Source: JABGQS01 sp963666505 (GTDB lineage: Bacteria > Bacillota > Clostridia > Christensenellales > SZUA-584). From it: 64,000 bases of DNA. Below the pieces are notes generated by a model that worked only from the letters and a program-made list of their open reading frames with translations, was not told where the DNA came from and ran no database searches. A program made the translations under genes and the position numbers. Shown here one piece after another: positions 16,851-24,880 of this stretch; position 1 is the first letter of the stretch; each line of letters opens with the position of its first letter. The stretch is taken from contig CAXXXL010000003.1 of assembly GCA_963666505.2 (NCBI GenBank), positions 558,001 through 622,000 of the forward strand, in the 5' to 3' direction.

Positions 16851-17210
16851 TTGGTTGTGAGTAAAATAGAAAAAGTCATATACGAGCTCGAGTTGAGTCT
16901 GATGAGTTCGCAGGTCAGAAATTCTGCTGAGAGGATAAAGACTATACTTTCGGATGATTTTTTTGAATTTTGCAGCTCAGGAAAACAGTATGAATATAGC
17001 GCTGGGGACGTGTTTGATACGCAATATAAGTATAGCACAGAGGACTTTAAAGTGACGCAGCTTGGTGAAGACTATGTGTTGACAACATATAAAGCTTTCA
17101 GGACAAAAGAGGGCGGAGAAAAAATCTGCACTCTGCGCAGCTCGGTGTGGCGAAAAGAAAACGGGACATGGAAAATGATATTCCATCAGGGAACGCCGGC
17201 GAAACGTTAG
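16851..17210 (+). CDS. NTF2-like / DUF4440-type small protein
   Basis: A 119-residue cytosolic protein resembling the SnoaL/NTF2-like DUF4440 group: an N-terminal helical part with ILSDDFFEFCSSG, then beta strands ending in RSSVWRKENGTWKMIFHQGTP. The final WRKENGTWK...FHQGTP pattern is typical. Function is unknown. The start is TTG at 16851 (4 bases after GGAGGGG) or GTG at 16857 (10 bases after it). It probably shares an mRNA with the YfbR-like gene and converges on the methyltransferase gene 3 bases away. Confidence 0.7.
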   Translation: MVVSKIEKVIYELELSLMSSQVRNSAERIKTILSDDFFEFCSSGKQYEYSAGDVFDTQYKYSTEDFKVTQLGEDYVLTTYKAFRTKEGGEKICTLRSSVWRKENGTWKMIFHQGTPAKR

Positions 17211-17213
17211 GCG

Positions 17214-18233
17214 TTATTTTTTTACAATAATCAGATCACGTTTAATGGAAGTATCAACGAAATGATCGAAAGGTATCTGAGGATATAAGATTTCAAAGCC
17301 TTCCTGTGTCAGCATATCTGTAACAGTCTGCTTTTTTAATACGTTGGTGTTAAAAGACATGACTGCAAAACCGCCGTTCTTTAGCACCTTTTTCCACGAA
17401 GGCAGGCACGCCTTTAATAGTTGTTCAGGATTTCGGGATGTTTTACCAGTTTTGCCGAAATGCTGCACTCCGTAGGGAAGGTCTGTCACTATCATATCGA
17501 AATATTTGATTTTGTAGTATCTGTCTGCAAGGGCTGCATCACCGTGTATAAGTTCAAATTGGCTTATGCTACCGGTTTTAAAATCTTCTTTGGAAAGAGC
17601 GTATTCGAAGCTGACGGCTTTGCCTATGGCCTTTTTTGCATTGCTGTTTATCGTTCTTGACTTCGATATATGTTTTATTCGCTTTTGTTCGAGATATCTT
17701 TTGACGAAAACGCCGCCTTCGTGGGAAGACTGTTTTGACTGCTCGATGCCGCAGACGTTGTAGCCACGGGTCATGCCCTCAAAAAGAGTTGTACCTTTGC
17801 CCGCCATTGGGTCGAGCAGCGTTGCGCCTTTTCTTGCGCCCGAGCAGAGAGCTGCTATGTTGACCATCAGTTTTGTGAACAGCTCGTTCGTTTTGCCCTT
17901 GTATTTGAGTATGGTCGTTATATCGTCCTCAATAAACCCTGTTTTAGGCATCGTTACAGGGATAAGGCTTATATGGCCTGCAGTCTGTAGCACTTCGAAA
18001 AGAGCAAATATAAATGAAAGAGCGTAGATTACGGACAGCCCTTCATAGCAGAGTTTTTTCGGGGTTTCAAAGGTGCAGTAATAGTTTTCTGCGATTAGTT
18101 CCAGTGCTGCGTTTTCGCAGCCGGATTCAATAAAAGAAGCCGCTATGCCAAATTCCGACAAAGACAGCTTTTGTGATTCTCTGTAGTATACCCTGTTGTG
18201 ACCGGGGTTTAGAAGAATTGCGTATTTTATCAT
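17214..18233 (-). CDS. TRM11-like SAM-dependent methyltransferase
   Basis: About 339 residues. The SAM-binding motif LLDPMAGKGTT lies near residue 130 and the catalytic-type motif TDLPYG near 248. The latter is a variant of the N/DPPY signature of amino-methyltransferases. The arrangement resembles TRM11-type guanosine-N2 methyltransferases, so an RNA target is the likelier guess. The ATG at 18233 overlaps the end of sigH by a few bases; an in-frame TTG at 18266 is possible. No specificity or restriction gene is nearby, which argues against a restriction system. Confidence 0.75.
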   Translation of the reverse strand: MIKYAILLNPGHNRVYYRESQKLSLSEFGIAASFIESGCENAALELIAENYYCTFETPKKLCYEGLSVIYALSFIFALFEVLQTAGHISLIPVTMPKTGFIEDDITTILKYKGKTNELFTKLMVNIAALCSGARKGATLLDPMAGKGTTLFEGMTRGYNVCGIEQSKQSSHEGGVFVKRYLEQKRIKHISKSRTINSNAKKAIGKAVSFEYALSKEDFKTGSISQFELIHGDAALADRYYKIKYFDMIVTDLPYGVQHFGKTGKTSRNPEQLLKACLPSWKKVLKNGGFAVMSFNTNVLKKQTVTDMLTQEGFEILYPQIPFDHFVDTSIKRDLIIVKK

Positions 18234-18237
18234 TTTG

Positions 18238-18891
18238 CTATTGCGTCGCCTGTGCTTCTGCGGCAATCAGTTTTTCTATTTTGTTTTTTACACGTTGAAG
18301 CGCATTGTCCACAGATTTTACACTGCGGCCAAGTTCTGCTGATATTTCCTGATAGGACTTGCCTTCGATATATTTTTGAAGAACCTTCATTTCCAGCGGA
18401 GAGAGCATTTTTGTCATCTTTGTTTCGATGGTGGAAAAGTCTTCTTTACCTATGAAAATATCTTCCGGGTTCGAAACCTTACCGCTTGAAAGAACGTCGA
18501 TGAGCGTACGGTCGGATTCTTCGTCATAGACCGGCTTGTTAAGTGATACGTAGGAGTTGAGCGGACGGTGTTTCTGACGAGTCGCCGTTTTAATCGCTGT
18601 AATTATCTGGCGGGTTATGCACAGCTCTGCAAAAGCACGGAAAGAGGTAAGCTTGCTAGATTTGAAATCTCGGATGGATTTATAGAGGCCTATCATGCCT
18701 TCCTGGACGATATCTTCCCTGTCTGCGCCTATTAGAAAATATGAACGGGCTTTGGCACGAACAAAGTTCTTGTATTTGTTCAGCAAATACTCCTGTGCGT
18801 AAGCATCGTTCTCTCTTGCAAGGTCTGCTATTTGTTCATCAGGTATATCCTCGAAATTGGTGTAAACTTTGGATTGATGTTGTGTGTTCAA
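18238..18891 (-). CDS. sigH: RNA polymerase sigma factor SigH
   Basis: A 217-residue sigma-70 family factor. Region 2 includes GADREDIVQEGMIGLYKSIRDF, and region 4 ends with a helix-turn-helix around YQEISAELGRSVKSVDNALQRVK. Length and sequence fit SigH (Spo0H), the transition-state/early-sporulation factor. The TTG at 18891 is chosen because GGGAGGATACGCC lies directly upstream; longer readings start within or before the promoter. The gene order mrnC-rlmB-yacP-(flavoprotein)-sigH matches the Firmicutes neighbourhood apart from the inserted flavoprotein gene. Confidence 0.93.
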   Translation of the reverse strand: MNTQHQSKVYTNFEDIPDEQIADLARENDAYAQEYLLNKYKNFVRAKARSYFLIGADREDIVQEGMIGLYKSIRDFKSSKLTSFRAFAELCITRQIITAIKTATRQKHRPLNSYVSLNKPVYDEESDRTLIDVLSSGKVSNPEDIFIGKEDFSTIETKMTKMLSPLEMKVLQKYIEGKSYQEISAELGRSVKSVDNALQRVKNKIEKLIAAEAQATQ

Positions 18892-18922
18892 GGCGTATCC
18901 TCCCGTATAGTGTGTGATTAAT

Positions 18923-18951
18923 ATTATATACATACCGCTGTGCAACGTCAA
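18923..18951 (-). promoter_or_regulatory. sigH promoter
   Basis: TTGACG (18951-18946) and TATAAT (18928-18923) are 17 bases apart on the minus strand, 30 bases before the TTG start. Confidence 0.8.
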
Positions 18952-19013
18952 CAGAAAAGCGGACCAGCGATGTTAAGTTTATATGACAAAATTTGCTTAC
19001 TGGCCTGATTTGG

Positions 19014-20672
19014 TTAAATATGCCGTGTTTCAGGCTCTTTGCCTTTATGGCTATGCACTATTCTAAAGCCGAAGTTCTCATCGTCCATATCCGGGAAGTC
19101 CTCCCTGTAGTGAGCGCCTCTGCTTTCTTTTCGCTCTAACATGGAGGTTAGAATCAGCTGGGCTGTTTTTAATGAATGATGCGTCGCAGCTGCTGCGCCT
19201 ATGTTTTCGCCAGACTCGATTGAGTTTCCTGCGCTGTATGAATTCTGCAGATTTTTCAAACGCTCGAAGCCTTTTTGCAACCCGGCCTTGGTGCGTATCA
19301 CGTTAGCGCTTTTGTCGAATATGTCTTTTACCTCTTCCATTGCCTGTTTGGTGCTGATACTACCGCTGCTGCCAAAGAGGGTATCAGTAAACTGCTTTAA
19401 CGCCTGTTCTTCGCTGGCGTAGTCACAAGGCTCGTCTTTGCGCTTCGCTGCACTATCTGCCGCCCTTTTACCGAACACAAAGCAGCTTCCGCTTGCAAGA
19501 CCGCCCATCCTGTCGGCGCCGTGCAGACCGCCGGAAACTTCACCGGCGGCAAAGAGACCTTCGACGCAAGTCTGAGCATTTTCGTTTATAAAAACACCGC
19601 CGTTGGAAGAGTTGCCGAACTCCGCAAATGTCAGCCTGTCGTTAATTACATCTATATGCTGTTTTGACATGTTGGCTACCTGCAGCTTTATAGCCGGGTT
19701 ATCTGATCTGAGTATTTTCTCTGAGAAAACTATCTCGCATGCATCTTGGCGTCCTGTTCTTTGTATCTCTTTTACTGCAGCGATGTCGAAGAACTTTGAA
19801 TAGTCTGCGCTGGTGAAAGGGCCGTGTCCGCTTCGGCTGTCGATGCACTGCCGCGGGCTTACGCCTTCGGGAAGGTATTGAGACAACAGCTCTTTGCCGT
19901 CAATGCTCTGGACCCGTTCAACAAAAAGAAGTGATGTTTCGGGAAGCAGGGCGTTATAGGTTGGTGTGATAAAGCACGGCAGTATCTGTACGAACTCTAA
20001 GTTTATAAGCTCTGCGCCGGCTTCATAAGCAACTGACTGCCCAAGCCCGGTGGTGTCTGCAGTGTTGGTGTTGTTTTTGTAAAGACTGCAAAAACCGCCT
20101 GTAGCAAGTATAACGTTGTTGGTTTTGATATAGACAAGGCTGCCGTCTTTGCCTGCTGCAATAGCGCCTTTTACCTTGGTGCCGCTGCTTACGACATGAA
20201 CGACCTCGCTGTTTTCAATTATTTTTAGATTGCTCAGCTTTGAGAAGTTTTCACGCACATTTTTCTTTATGCTGGCAAAATCGCTCCACGTGAAGATATC
20301 ACGGTCACGTTTGGCAAAGCAGGCTTTTCGCCCGAGCAACTTGCTCGTTGGGAACCCCATGTCTTCGAGCTCGGCAACGCGCTGGGATATTTCATCTACG
20401 AAAATTTCGCTCATTTTTTTATCGTTTATACCTAGACCGACCTCACAGAGCTCCTCTACGAAAAGCTCTTTGTCTGCGTCGTCTTTAGGAGCTAGGCAGC
20501 CGCAGCCTGTCATCAGCGGGTAGTAGCTTGAGCCGGAGCAGACACGGGAATTTACGACCAGCAGGACACTGAGCCCCGCTTTGTTGCACTCATAAGCGGC
20601 CTTTATCCCTGCATAACCTGCACCTGCAATAACCACATCGGCCTTAACAGTGTTGTCGAATTTGAGTTTCAT
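19014..20672 (-). CDS. FAD-dependent oxidoreductase (fumarate reductase/NadB-like flavoprotein)
   Basis: A 552-residue flavoprotein. It starts with a Rossmann FAD motif (VVIAGAGYAGIKAA near residue 14), has the ILATGG element near 200, and a later block FAAGEVSGGLHGADRMGGLASGS near 385 that is typical of the succinate dehydrogenase/fumarate reductase/L-aspartate oxidase family. The C-terminal helical part resembles the same family, ending with an RGAHYREDFP block. The substrate is not evident; no nadA or nadC is nearby. AAAGGAG precedes the ATG, and it begins 18 bases after yacP, so it probably belongs to the mrnC operon. Its place between yacP and sigH is unusual. Confidence 0.8.
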   Translation of the reverse strand: MKLKFDNTVKADVVIAGAGYAGIKAAYECNKAGLSVLLVVNSRVCSGSSYYPLMTGCGCLAPKDDADKELFVEELCEVGLGINDKKMSEIFVDEISQRVAELEDMGFPTSKLLGRKACFAKRDRDIFTWSDFASIKKNVRENFSKLSNLKIIENSEVVHVVSSGTKVKGAIAAGKDGSLVYIKTNNVILATGGFCSLYKNNTNTADTTGLGQSVAYEAGAELINLEFVQILPCFITPTYNALLPETSLLFVERVQSIDGKELLSQYLPEGVSPRQCIDSRSGHGPFTSADYSKFFDIAAVKEIQRTGRQDACEIVFSEKILRSDNPAIKLQVANMSKQHIDVINDRLTFAEFGNSSNGGVFINENAQTCVEGLFAAGEVSGGLHGADRMGGLASGSCFVFGKRAADSAAKRKDEPCDYASEEQALKQFTDTLFGSSGSISTKQAMEEVKDIFDKSANVIRTKAGLQKGFERLKNLQNSYSAGNSIESGENIGAAAATHHSLKTAQLILTSMLERKESRGAHYREDFPDMDDENFGFRIVHSHKGKEPETRHI

Positions 20673-20690
20673 AAGATTTCTCCTTTGTAA

Positions 20691-21152
20691 TTATTGTTCT
20701 TTATCGGGGATAGAATCGAGCTTAAGCTTTCTTCTAAGGTCATTTCCGCTCAAGGTAGAGCGGTGAAGATGGTCAATGTTCTTTTTGCGGGCATCGTCAA
20801 TATATAACTTTAGCTCATATGGCGTTATCCTTGCTGCACCTGCCTCGAAGACGGACAGCTGCTCTAAGTAGTCTGCGGTGACTACTTTTATTTGTTTGCT
20901 GCTTTGTTTTACCACACGTTGTATATATGTGTCTGCCGTAACGTTATGGTCGGTATATACCACTGTAAGCAGGCCGTGTTTTTCTTCACTGCCTGCATTT
21001 TTCCTGTTGTATGCGTCGAAAACAACTGTTATATCCTCGCCCGAAAAACCGGCGTAGTCGTCCAGTATATGAAGCAGTGTGTGGCGTGCATCCCCGAGGT
21101 TTCTTATGTCAAGACCCCATGCGTGTATAACGTTGTAGCCGTCAACTATCAA
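20691..21152 (-). CDS. NYN-domain (YacP-like) RNase
   Basis: A 153-residue PIN/NYN-fold protein like YacP (Rae1). It starts MIVDGYNVIHAWG with the first acidic residue, followed by ITVVFDAYNR and VVYTDHNVTADTYIQR, which supply the other acidic metal ligands. In B. subtilis, Rae1 is a ribosome-associated endoribonuclease. The start overlaps the rlmB stop by four bases (ATGA), indicating coupling. Confidence 0.87.
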   Translation of the reverse strand: MIVDGYNVIHAWGLDIRNLGDARHTLLHILDDYAGFSGEDITVVFDAYNRKNAGSEEKHGLLTVVYTDHNVTADTYIQRVVKQSSKQIKVVTADYLEQLSVFEAGAARITPYELKLYIDDARKKNIDHLHRSTLSGNDLRRKLKLDSIPDKEQ

Positions 21153-21901
21153 TTCCTGCCGTCCTGCCTTGTCTTTTCGTACATGAGTATACCTGCAGCA
21201 ACCGAAGCGTTGAGCGAACCTGTGGTGCCTTTCATGGGTATCTTTGCCCGAAAGTCACAGTTTTCGAGGACAAGACGTGATATGCCCTCACCCTCGCTGC
21301 CTACTACTATTGCTACAGCGCCTTTAAGGTTGATGCTGTCTGCGGGCTCACCGGCTGCATCTGCAGCAGCTATCCAAATGCCCTTGTCTTTGAGCTGTTT
21401 TATCGTTTCAGTAAGGTTAGTGACCTTGATAACAGGCAGGACTTCTGCTGCGCCCGAAGAGGTCTTGTATGCTACGGCGGAAAGTGAAGCACTTCTGCGT
21501 TTTCCTAGTATAACGCCGTGGGCGCCGAGAACCTCTGCGCTTCTTATTATGGAGCCGAGGTTTCCTTCGTCGGTGATGCTGTCAAGAATGATTATGAAAG
21601 GCGCTTCGCCTCTCTCTTCTGCCAGTGCGAAAGCATCATCAAGGCTGCTATAGTCCTTGGCGGCTGCGACTGCGACGATGCCCTGATGGTTTGCCGGGCT
21701 GTCGTTATAGCCAAACTCCATGGTAAGACTGTCGAGCTTTCGCTTATCTACACGCACCACGGGTATTTTGTGCTGCTTGGCAAGCGAGAGTATTTCCCTT
21801 ACGCTTGGGTCGTCTATCTCTTTTGCGGCAAGCACTTTATCAAGCGATCTGCCGGATTTTATAGCGGCTTTAACTGTATTTCTTCCAAAAATAACGTCCA
21901 T
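21149..21901 (-). CDS. rlmB: 23S rRNA (guanosine-2'-O)-methyltransferase RlmB
   Basis: A 250-residue SPOUT-class (TrmH/RlmB) methyltransferase. An N-terminal substrate-binding domain (about 1-75) leads to the knotted SAM domain with LDSITDEGNLGSIIRSAE, VVGSEGEGIS and the terminal SLNASVAAGILMYE block. These are the three SPOUT motifs. It should methylate G2251 in the 23S rRNA P loop. It sits 41 bases after mrnC. Confidence 0.92.
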   Translation of the reverse strand: MDVIFGRNTVKAAIKSGRSLDKVLAAKEIDDPSVREILSLAKQHKIPVVRVDKRKLDSLTMEFGYNDSPANHQGIVAVAAAKDYSSLDDAFALAEERGEAPFIIILDSITDEGNLGSIIRSAEVLGAHGVILGKRRSASLSAVAYKTSSGAAEVLPVIKVTNLTETIKQLKDKGIWIAAADAAGEPADSINLKGAVAIVVGSEGEGISRLVLENCDFRAKIPMKGTTGSLNASVAAGILMYEKTRQDGRN

Positions 21902-21942
21902 CTATTCCTCTTTCAACACTTCCTGCTGGGAAGCGGTTTTAT

Positions 21943-22350
21943 TTATAGAAAATGCTTTAGTATGATATCGAAGACCTCGTCCGTACGCTTTTGCTGTCCG
22001 GTAAGGTAAAGATAGCCTATCACTGCTTCAAGCGCAGTTGCCATCGAATAGTCTTTGGCATCCATGTTTTTTGGCGGTGAAGACTTTGCGTTTTTACCGA
22101 GTCGGAATATTTCCTTTTCACGATCATTCAGCACAGGCTCAATGAGTGCTGCTGCCTGTGCCTGTGCCTTTGCGTTAACAACTCGCGAGGCAGATTTGTG
22201 CATCGCTTGCACTTTACCTGCACGGGATTTGACAAGATATGAGCGTACATAAAGGTCGTAGACAGTATCGCCTATATACGCAAGGTTCAGAGCGCTGAGC
22301 TCTCTTATTTTATTTTCGCTCAAAGGCTCCTTTTTCAACTTCGATTCCAT
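21943..22350 (-). CDS. mrnC: Mini-ribonuclease III
   Basis: A 135-residue RNase III-type catalytic domain without the dsRNA-binding domain, the hallmark of MrnC, which trims 23S rRNA ends. LNLAYIGDTVYDLYVR contains the catalytic Asp, and ALEAVIGYLYL near the C-terminus the second acidic position. The ATG lies only 7 bases after a strong -10, so the message may be leaderless. An internal TTG (codon 10) preceded closely by AAGGAG is an alternative start. Confidence 0.92.
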   Translation of the reverse strand: MESKLKKEPLSENKIRELSALNLAYIGDTVYDLYVRSYLVKSRAGKVQAMHKSASRVVNAKAQAQAAALIEPVLNDREKEIFRLGKNAKSSPPKNMDAKDYSMATALEAVIGYLYLTGQQKRTDEVFDIILKHFL

Positions 22351-22357
22351 AGGAATG

Positions 22358-22385
22358 ATTATAACATATCGGGGTCATATAACAA
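22358..22385 (-). promoter_or_regulatory. mrnC promoter abutting the start codon
   Basis: TTGTTA (22385-22380) and TATAAT (22363-22358) with 16 bases between, and an extended TGT before the -10. The expected transcription start is within a base or two of the ATG at 22350. Confidence 0.65.
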
Positions 22386-22494
22386 GTGAATATTAAATTC
22401 AGGCATACTAAAAAAGAAACCTTAAGACAGCGAAGAGATATAGAAGAAGTTCGTATAACTATCGAAGTAAAACGCTAATCAGATAAATTAACTG

Positions 22495-22524
22495 TTGACA
22501 CACAAACATAGCTCATTTTATAAT
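22495..22524 (+). promoter_or_regulatory. Promoter of the T-box leader
   Basis: A consensus TTGACA (22495-22500) and TATAAT (22519-22524) are separated by 18 bases. The leader begins about 20 bases before the T-box stem I. Confidence 0.85.
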
Positions 22525-22545
22525 ATATCCTAATTACGGTTAAAT

Positions 22546-22797
22546 GCCATGAAGAGGAAAAAGTAACTTGTTGCGCTGATGAAAAGAGAGCCGCCGTATG
22601 GTGTAAGGCGGACAGAGCGTACATGCGAAACTCACCTTGGAGCTTCTCTGCTGAAGTGAAAAGTAAGCAGGGACGGGTTGTCTCTCATGTTGCGAGAGGT
22701 CGGGCTAAAAAAGGCCCGAATTGAGCTGGCAGATTTTCTGCAAGCAGAGTGGTACCGCGATACTTTTCGTCTCTGTAGACGAAAGGTTATTTTTATA
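22546..22797 (+). promoter_or_regulatory. T-box riboswitch, leucine (CUC) specifier
   Basis: Stem I carries the AGUA of the loop-E motif (22562-22565) and, opposite, GAAA followed by the specifier CUC at 22631-22633. This lines up base for base with the GAAA-codon arrangement of the well-known glyQS T-box. The antiterminator core GAGTGGTACCGCGA lies at 22747-22760, and a 10-bp terminator (22763-22786) with a T-rich tail follows. The UGGU bulge calls for an A discriminator base, as in tRNA-Leu. Uncharged tRNA-Leu(GAG) should allow readthrough into the downstream acyl-CoA synthetase gene. Confidence 0.9.
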
Positions 22798-22811
22798 TAA
22801 GGGAGAAATCT

Positions 22812-24473
22812 ATGGGCTTTATTGAATTGACAATTGGAGAAGTGCTGGACGAGAAAGCAAGACAGTTCCCCGATAAAGATGCGCTTGTGCACCCGTTTGA
22901 ATGCGTAAGGTATACTACTGAACAGCTCAAGCAAGAGTGCGACAGGGTGGCCCGGGGGCTTATGGCGATGGACATAAATAAGGGCGACCACTTAGCTATC
23001 TGGGCGACTAATTATCCGCAGTGGATAATATTGCAGTTTGCCACTGCAAAGATAGGCGCTGTTCTTGTTACCGTAAATACTAACTATAAGCAGTTTGAGC
23101 TTGAATATCTGCTCGAGCAGTCCGATTCGATGACTCTTATAATGACGCCCGGTACAAAAGAAAACAATTATCTTGACCATATAAACGGCATATGCCCGAC
23201 GCTCAAAGACTCACAGCCGGGAAGTCTTGAGTGCAAGAAGCTCCCGTTTCTTAAAAATATAATATATCTTGGCAGCGAGAGGCAGCCAGGTATGTTCATG
23301 TGGGACGATATATACGGATTTGCCGAAAAGGTGTCTCGGAAAGAGATGGAGGAAAGACAAAATTCTACAAATGCGCATGAAGTAATAAATATGCAGTATA
23401 CTTCTGGTACGACAGGCTTTCCGAAAGGAGTTATGCTGACCCACCACAATATCGTAAACAACGGATTTATGATAGGCAAATGCATGAAGTTCACAGAGAA
23501 GGACAGGTTGTGCATTCCCGTTCCGCTGTTCCACTGCTTTGGCTGTGTGCTTGGAGTCATGGCTTCCATAACGCACGGTACGGCAATGATAGTCGTAGAC
23601 CACTTCAACCCGGTAAAGGTAATGAAGGCAATCAATGATGAAAAATGTACGGCCGTCCACGGTGTGCCGACGATGTTTATAGCTATGCTGCACAACGAGC
23701 AATTCAGCGAGTTTGATTTTTCTACGCTGCGTACGGGAATAATGGCAGGCTCGCCATGCCCTATAGAGGTAATGAAAGAAGCTGTTTCTAAAATGAACAT
23801 GCATGAAATAACGATAGTTTACGGACAGACGGAGTCTTCGCCGGGTATAACCCAGACGACGACGGACGACCCGATAGAGCTTAGAGTTTCCACTGTTGGC
23901 AGAGCTTACCCAGACGTGGAAGCAAAGATCGTTGATGCAGAAACAAAGCAGGACGTGCCGCCGGGCGTACAGGGAGAGATAGTAACAAGAGGATATCATG
24001 TTATGAAAGGCTATTATAAGATGCCCGAAGCCACTGAAGAGGCTATAGACAAAGACGGCTGGCTGCATACCGGCGACCTTGGAGTTATGGACGAGAATGG
24101 ATATTTCAAAGTTACCGGAAGGCTTAAAGATATGATAATCCGTGGCGGAGAGAATATATACCCAAGGGAAATCGAAGAGTATCTTTATACTCACGAATCT
24201 GTCAAGGACGTTCAGGTAATAGGCGTGCCGGATGTCAAATACGGCGAAGAAGTGCTTGCGTGTGTGATACTTCACGAGGGCAAGGCGCACTCTGAAGAGG
24301 AAATGATAGACCATGTGCGAAAAGGGATGTCCAAATATAAAGTTCCAAGATACGTAAAGTTCGTAGACGGGTTCCCGATGACGGCAAGCGGTAAGATACA
24401 AAAATATAAGCTTAGGCAGTGGGCGGTAGAGGAACTTGGGCTGCAGGAAGCGGACCATATAGAGACAGCATAA
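22812..24473 (+). CDS. AMP-forming acyl-CoA synthetase (T-box controlled)
   Basis: A 553-residue ANL-superfamily ligase that adenylates a carboxylic acid and transfers it to CoA. The phosphate-binding loop YTSGTTGFPKG is near residue 200, IVYGQTESSPG near 335, GWLHTGDLG near 415, the hinge GRLKDMIIRGGENIYPREIEE near 438, and the catalytic Lys in SGKIQKYKLR near the C-terminus. Sequence style fits medium/long-chain or branched acyl-CoA ligases; the exact acid cannot be read off. GGGAGAAA precedes the ATG. Control by a leucine T-box suggests a substrate tied to leucine metabolism, such as a branched-chain acid, but this is inference. Confidence 0.93.
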   Translation: MGFIELTIGEVLDEKARQFPDKDALVHPFECVRYTTEQLKQECDRVARGLMAMDINKGDHLAIWATNYPQWIILQFATAKIGAVLVTVNTNYKQFELEYLLEQSDSMTLIMTPGTKENNYLDHINGICPTLKDSQPGSLECKKLPFLKNIIYLGSERQPGMFMWDDIYGFAEKVSRKEMEERQNSTNAHEVINMQYTSGTTGFPKGVMLTHHNIVNNGFMIGKCMKFTEKDRLCIPVPLFHCFGCVLGVMASITHGTAMIVVDHFNPVKVMKAINDEKCTAVHGVPTMFIAMLHNEQFSEFDFSTLRTGIMAGSPCPIEVMKEAVSKMNMHEITIVYGQTESSPGITQTTTDDPIELRVSTVGRAYPDVEAKIVDAETKQDVPPGVQGEIVTRGYHVMKGYYKMPEATEEAIDKDGWLHTGDLGVMDENGYFKVTGRLKDMIIRGGENIYPREIEEYLYTHESVKDVQVIGVPDVKYGEEVLACVILHEGKAHSEEEMIDHVRKGMSKYKVPRYVKFVDGFPMTASGKIQKYKLRQWAVEELGLQEADHIETA

Positions 24474-24478
24474 CATAC

Positions 24479-24515
24479 AAAAAAGCCTCCGAGCGTTTGC
24501 ATCGGAGGCTTTTTT
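24479..24515. terminator. Bidirectional terminator
   Basis: GCCTCCGA/TCGGAGGC (24485-24509) is flanked by A- and T-runs and sits between the convergent acyl-CoA synthetase and DUF1667 genes. Confidence 0.9.
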
Positions 24516-24517
24516 GC

Positions 24518-24880
24518 CTACTTTTTCTTTGGTATATTCTTTGTTGCGACCACTTTGCAGATATCGTCTTTGTAAACTACGTCTCCCGCTTTGACCGGGG
24601 CTTTCAGGTTGATTTTTTTCAGTTTGTCCGCTGTTTCTATAAGCTGTGAGAGCTTTATCGGCTTTTTTGTTCTGGTGCTTACAAGAGGAAGACTGCCTCC
24701 CTCTACGAGCACGCTGAAGGTAAGAGTTCGCAGCGGATCGGTTATCTCCTGTTCTGCAAAGCCAACACCACGCTTGCACTTGTTGCCTATTACAGAAAGC
24801 ACCTGTCGTGTTTTTTCATCGTATTCGATTTTTAGCGTGCAGCTGTTTGGACAAAGCACGCACATAAGTTTTTTATTCAT
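24518..24880 (-). CDS. DUF1667 protein, small subunit of a flavoprotein complex
   Basis: A 120-residue DUF1667 protein. It has an N-terminal cysteine cluster CVLCPNSC followed by a lone Cys in the NKCKRG motif, which could hold a metal or Fe-S cluster. The rest is beta-rich with TFSVLVEGGSLPLVSTRT. DUF1667 proteins travel with two flavoproteins resembling GlpA and GlpB; the same trio occurs here. Its start overlaps the preceding gene by eight bases. Confidence 0.85.
   Translation of the reverse strand: MNKKLMCVLCPNSCTLKIEYDEKTRQVLSVIGNKCKRGVGFAEQEITDPLRTLTFSVLVEGGSLPLVSTRTKKPIKLSQLIETADKLKKINLKAPVKAGDVVYKDDICKVVATKNIPKKK

Noticed and set aside
17214..18233. TRM11-like methyltransferase as a restriction-modification enzyme
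   Set aside because: No restriction nuclease or specificity gene is near, and the motifs fit RNA guanosine methyltransferases better.
23211..24779. A long open frame (522 codons) on the minus strand opposite the acyl-CoA synthetase gene
   Set aside because: It is antisense to a well-supported gene, has no recognisable domain or ribosome binding site, and its composition is odd (many Arg, His, Tyr and Cys), so it is a shadow frame.
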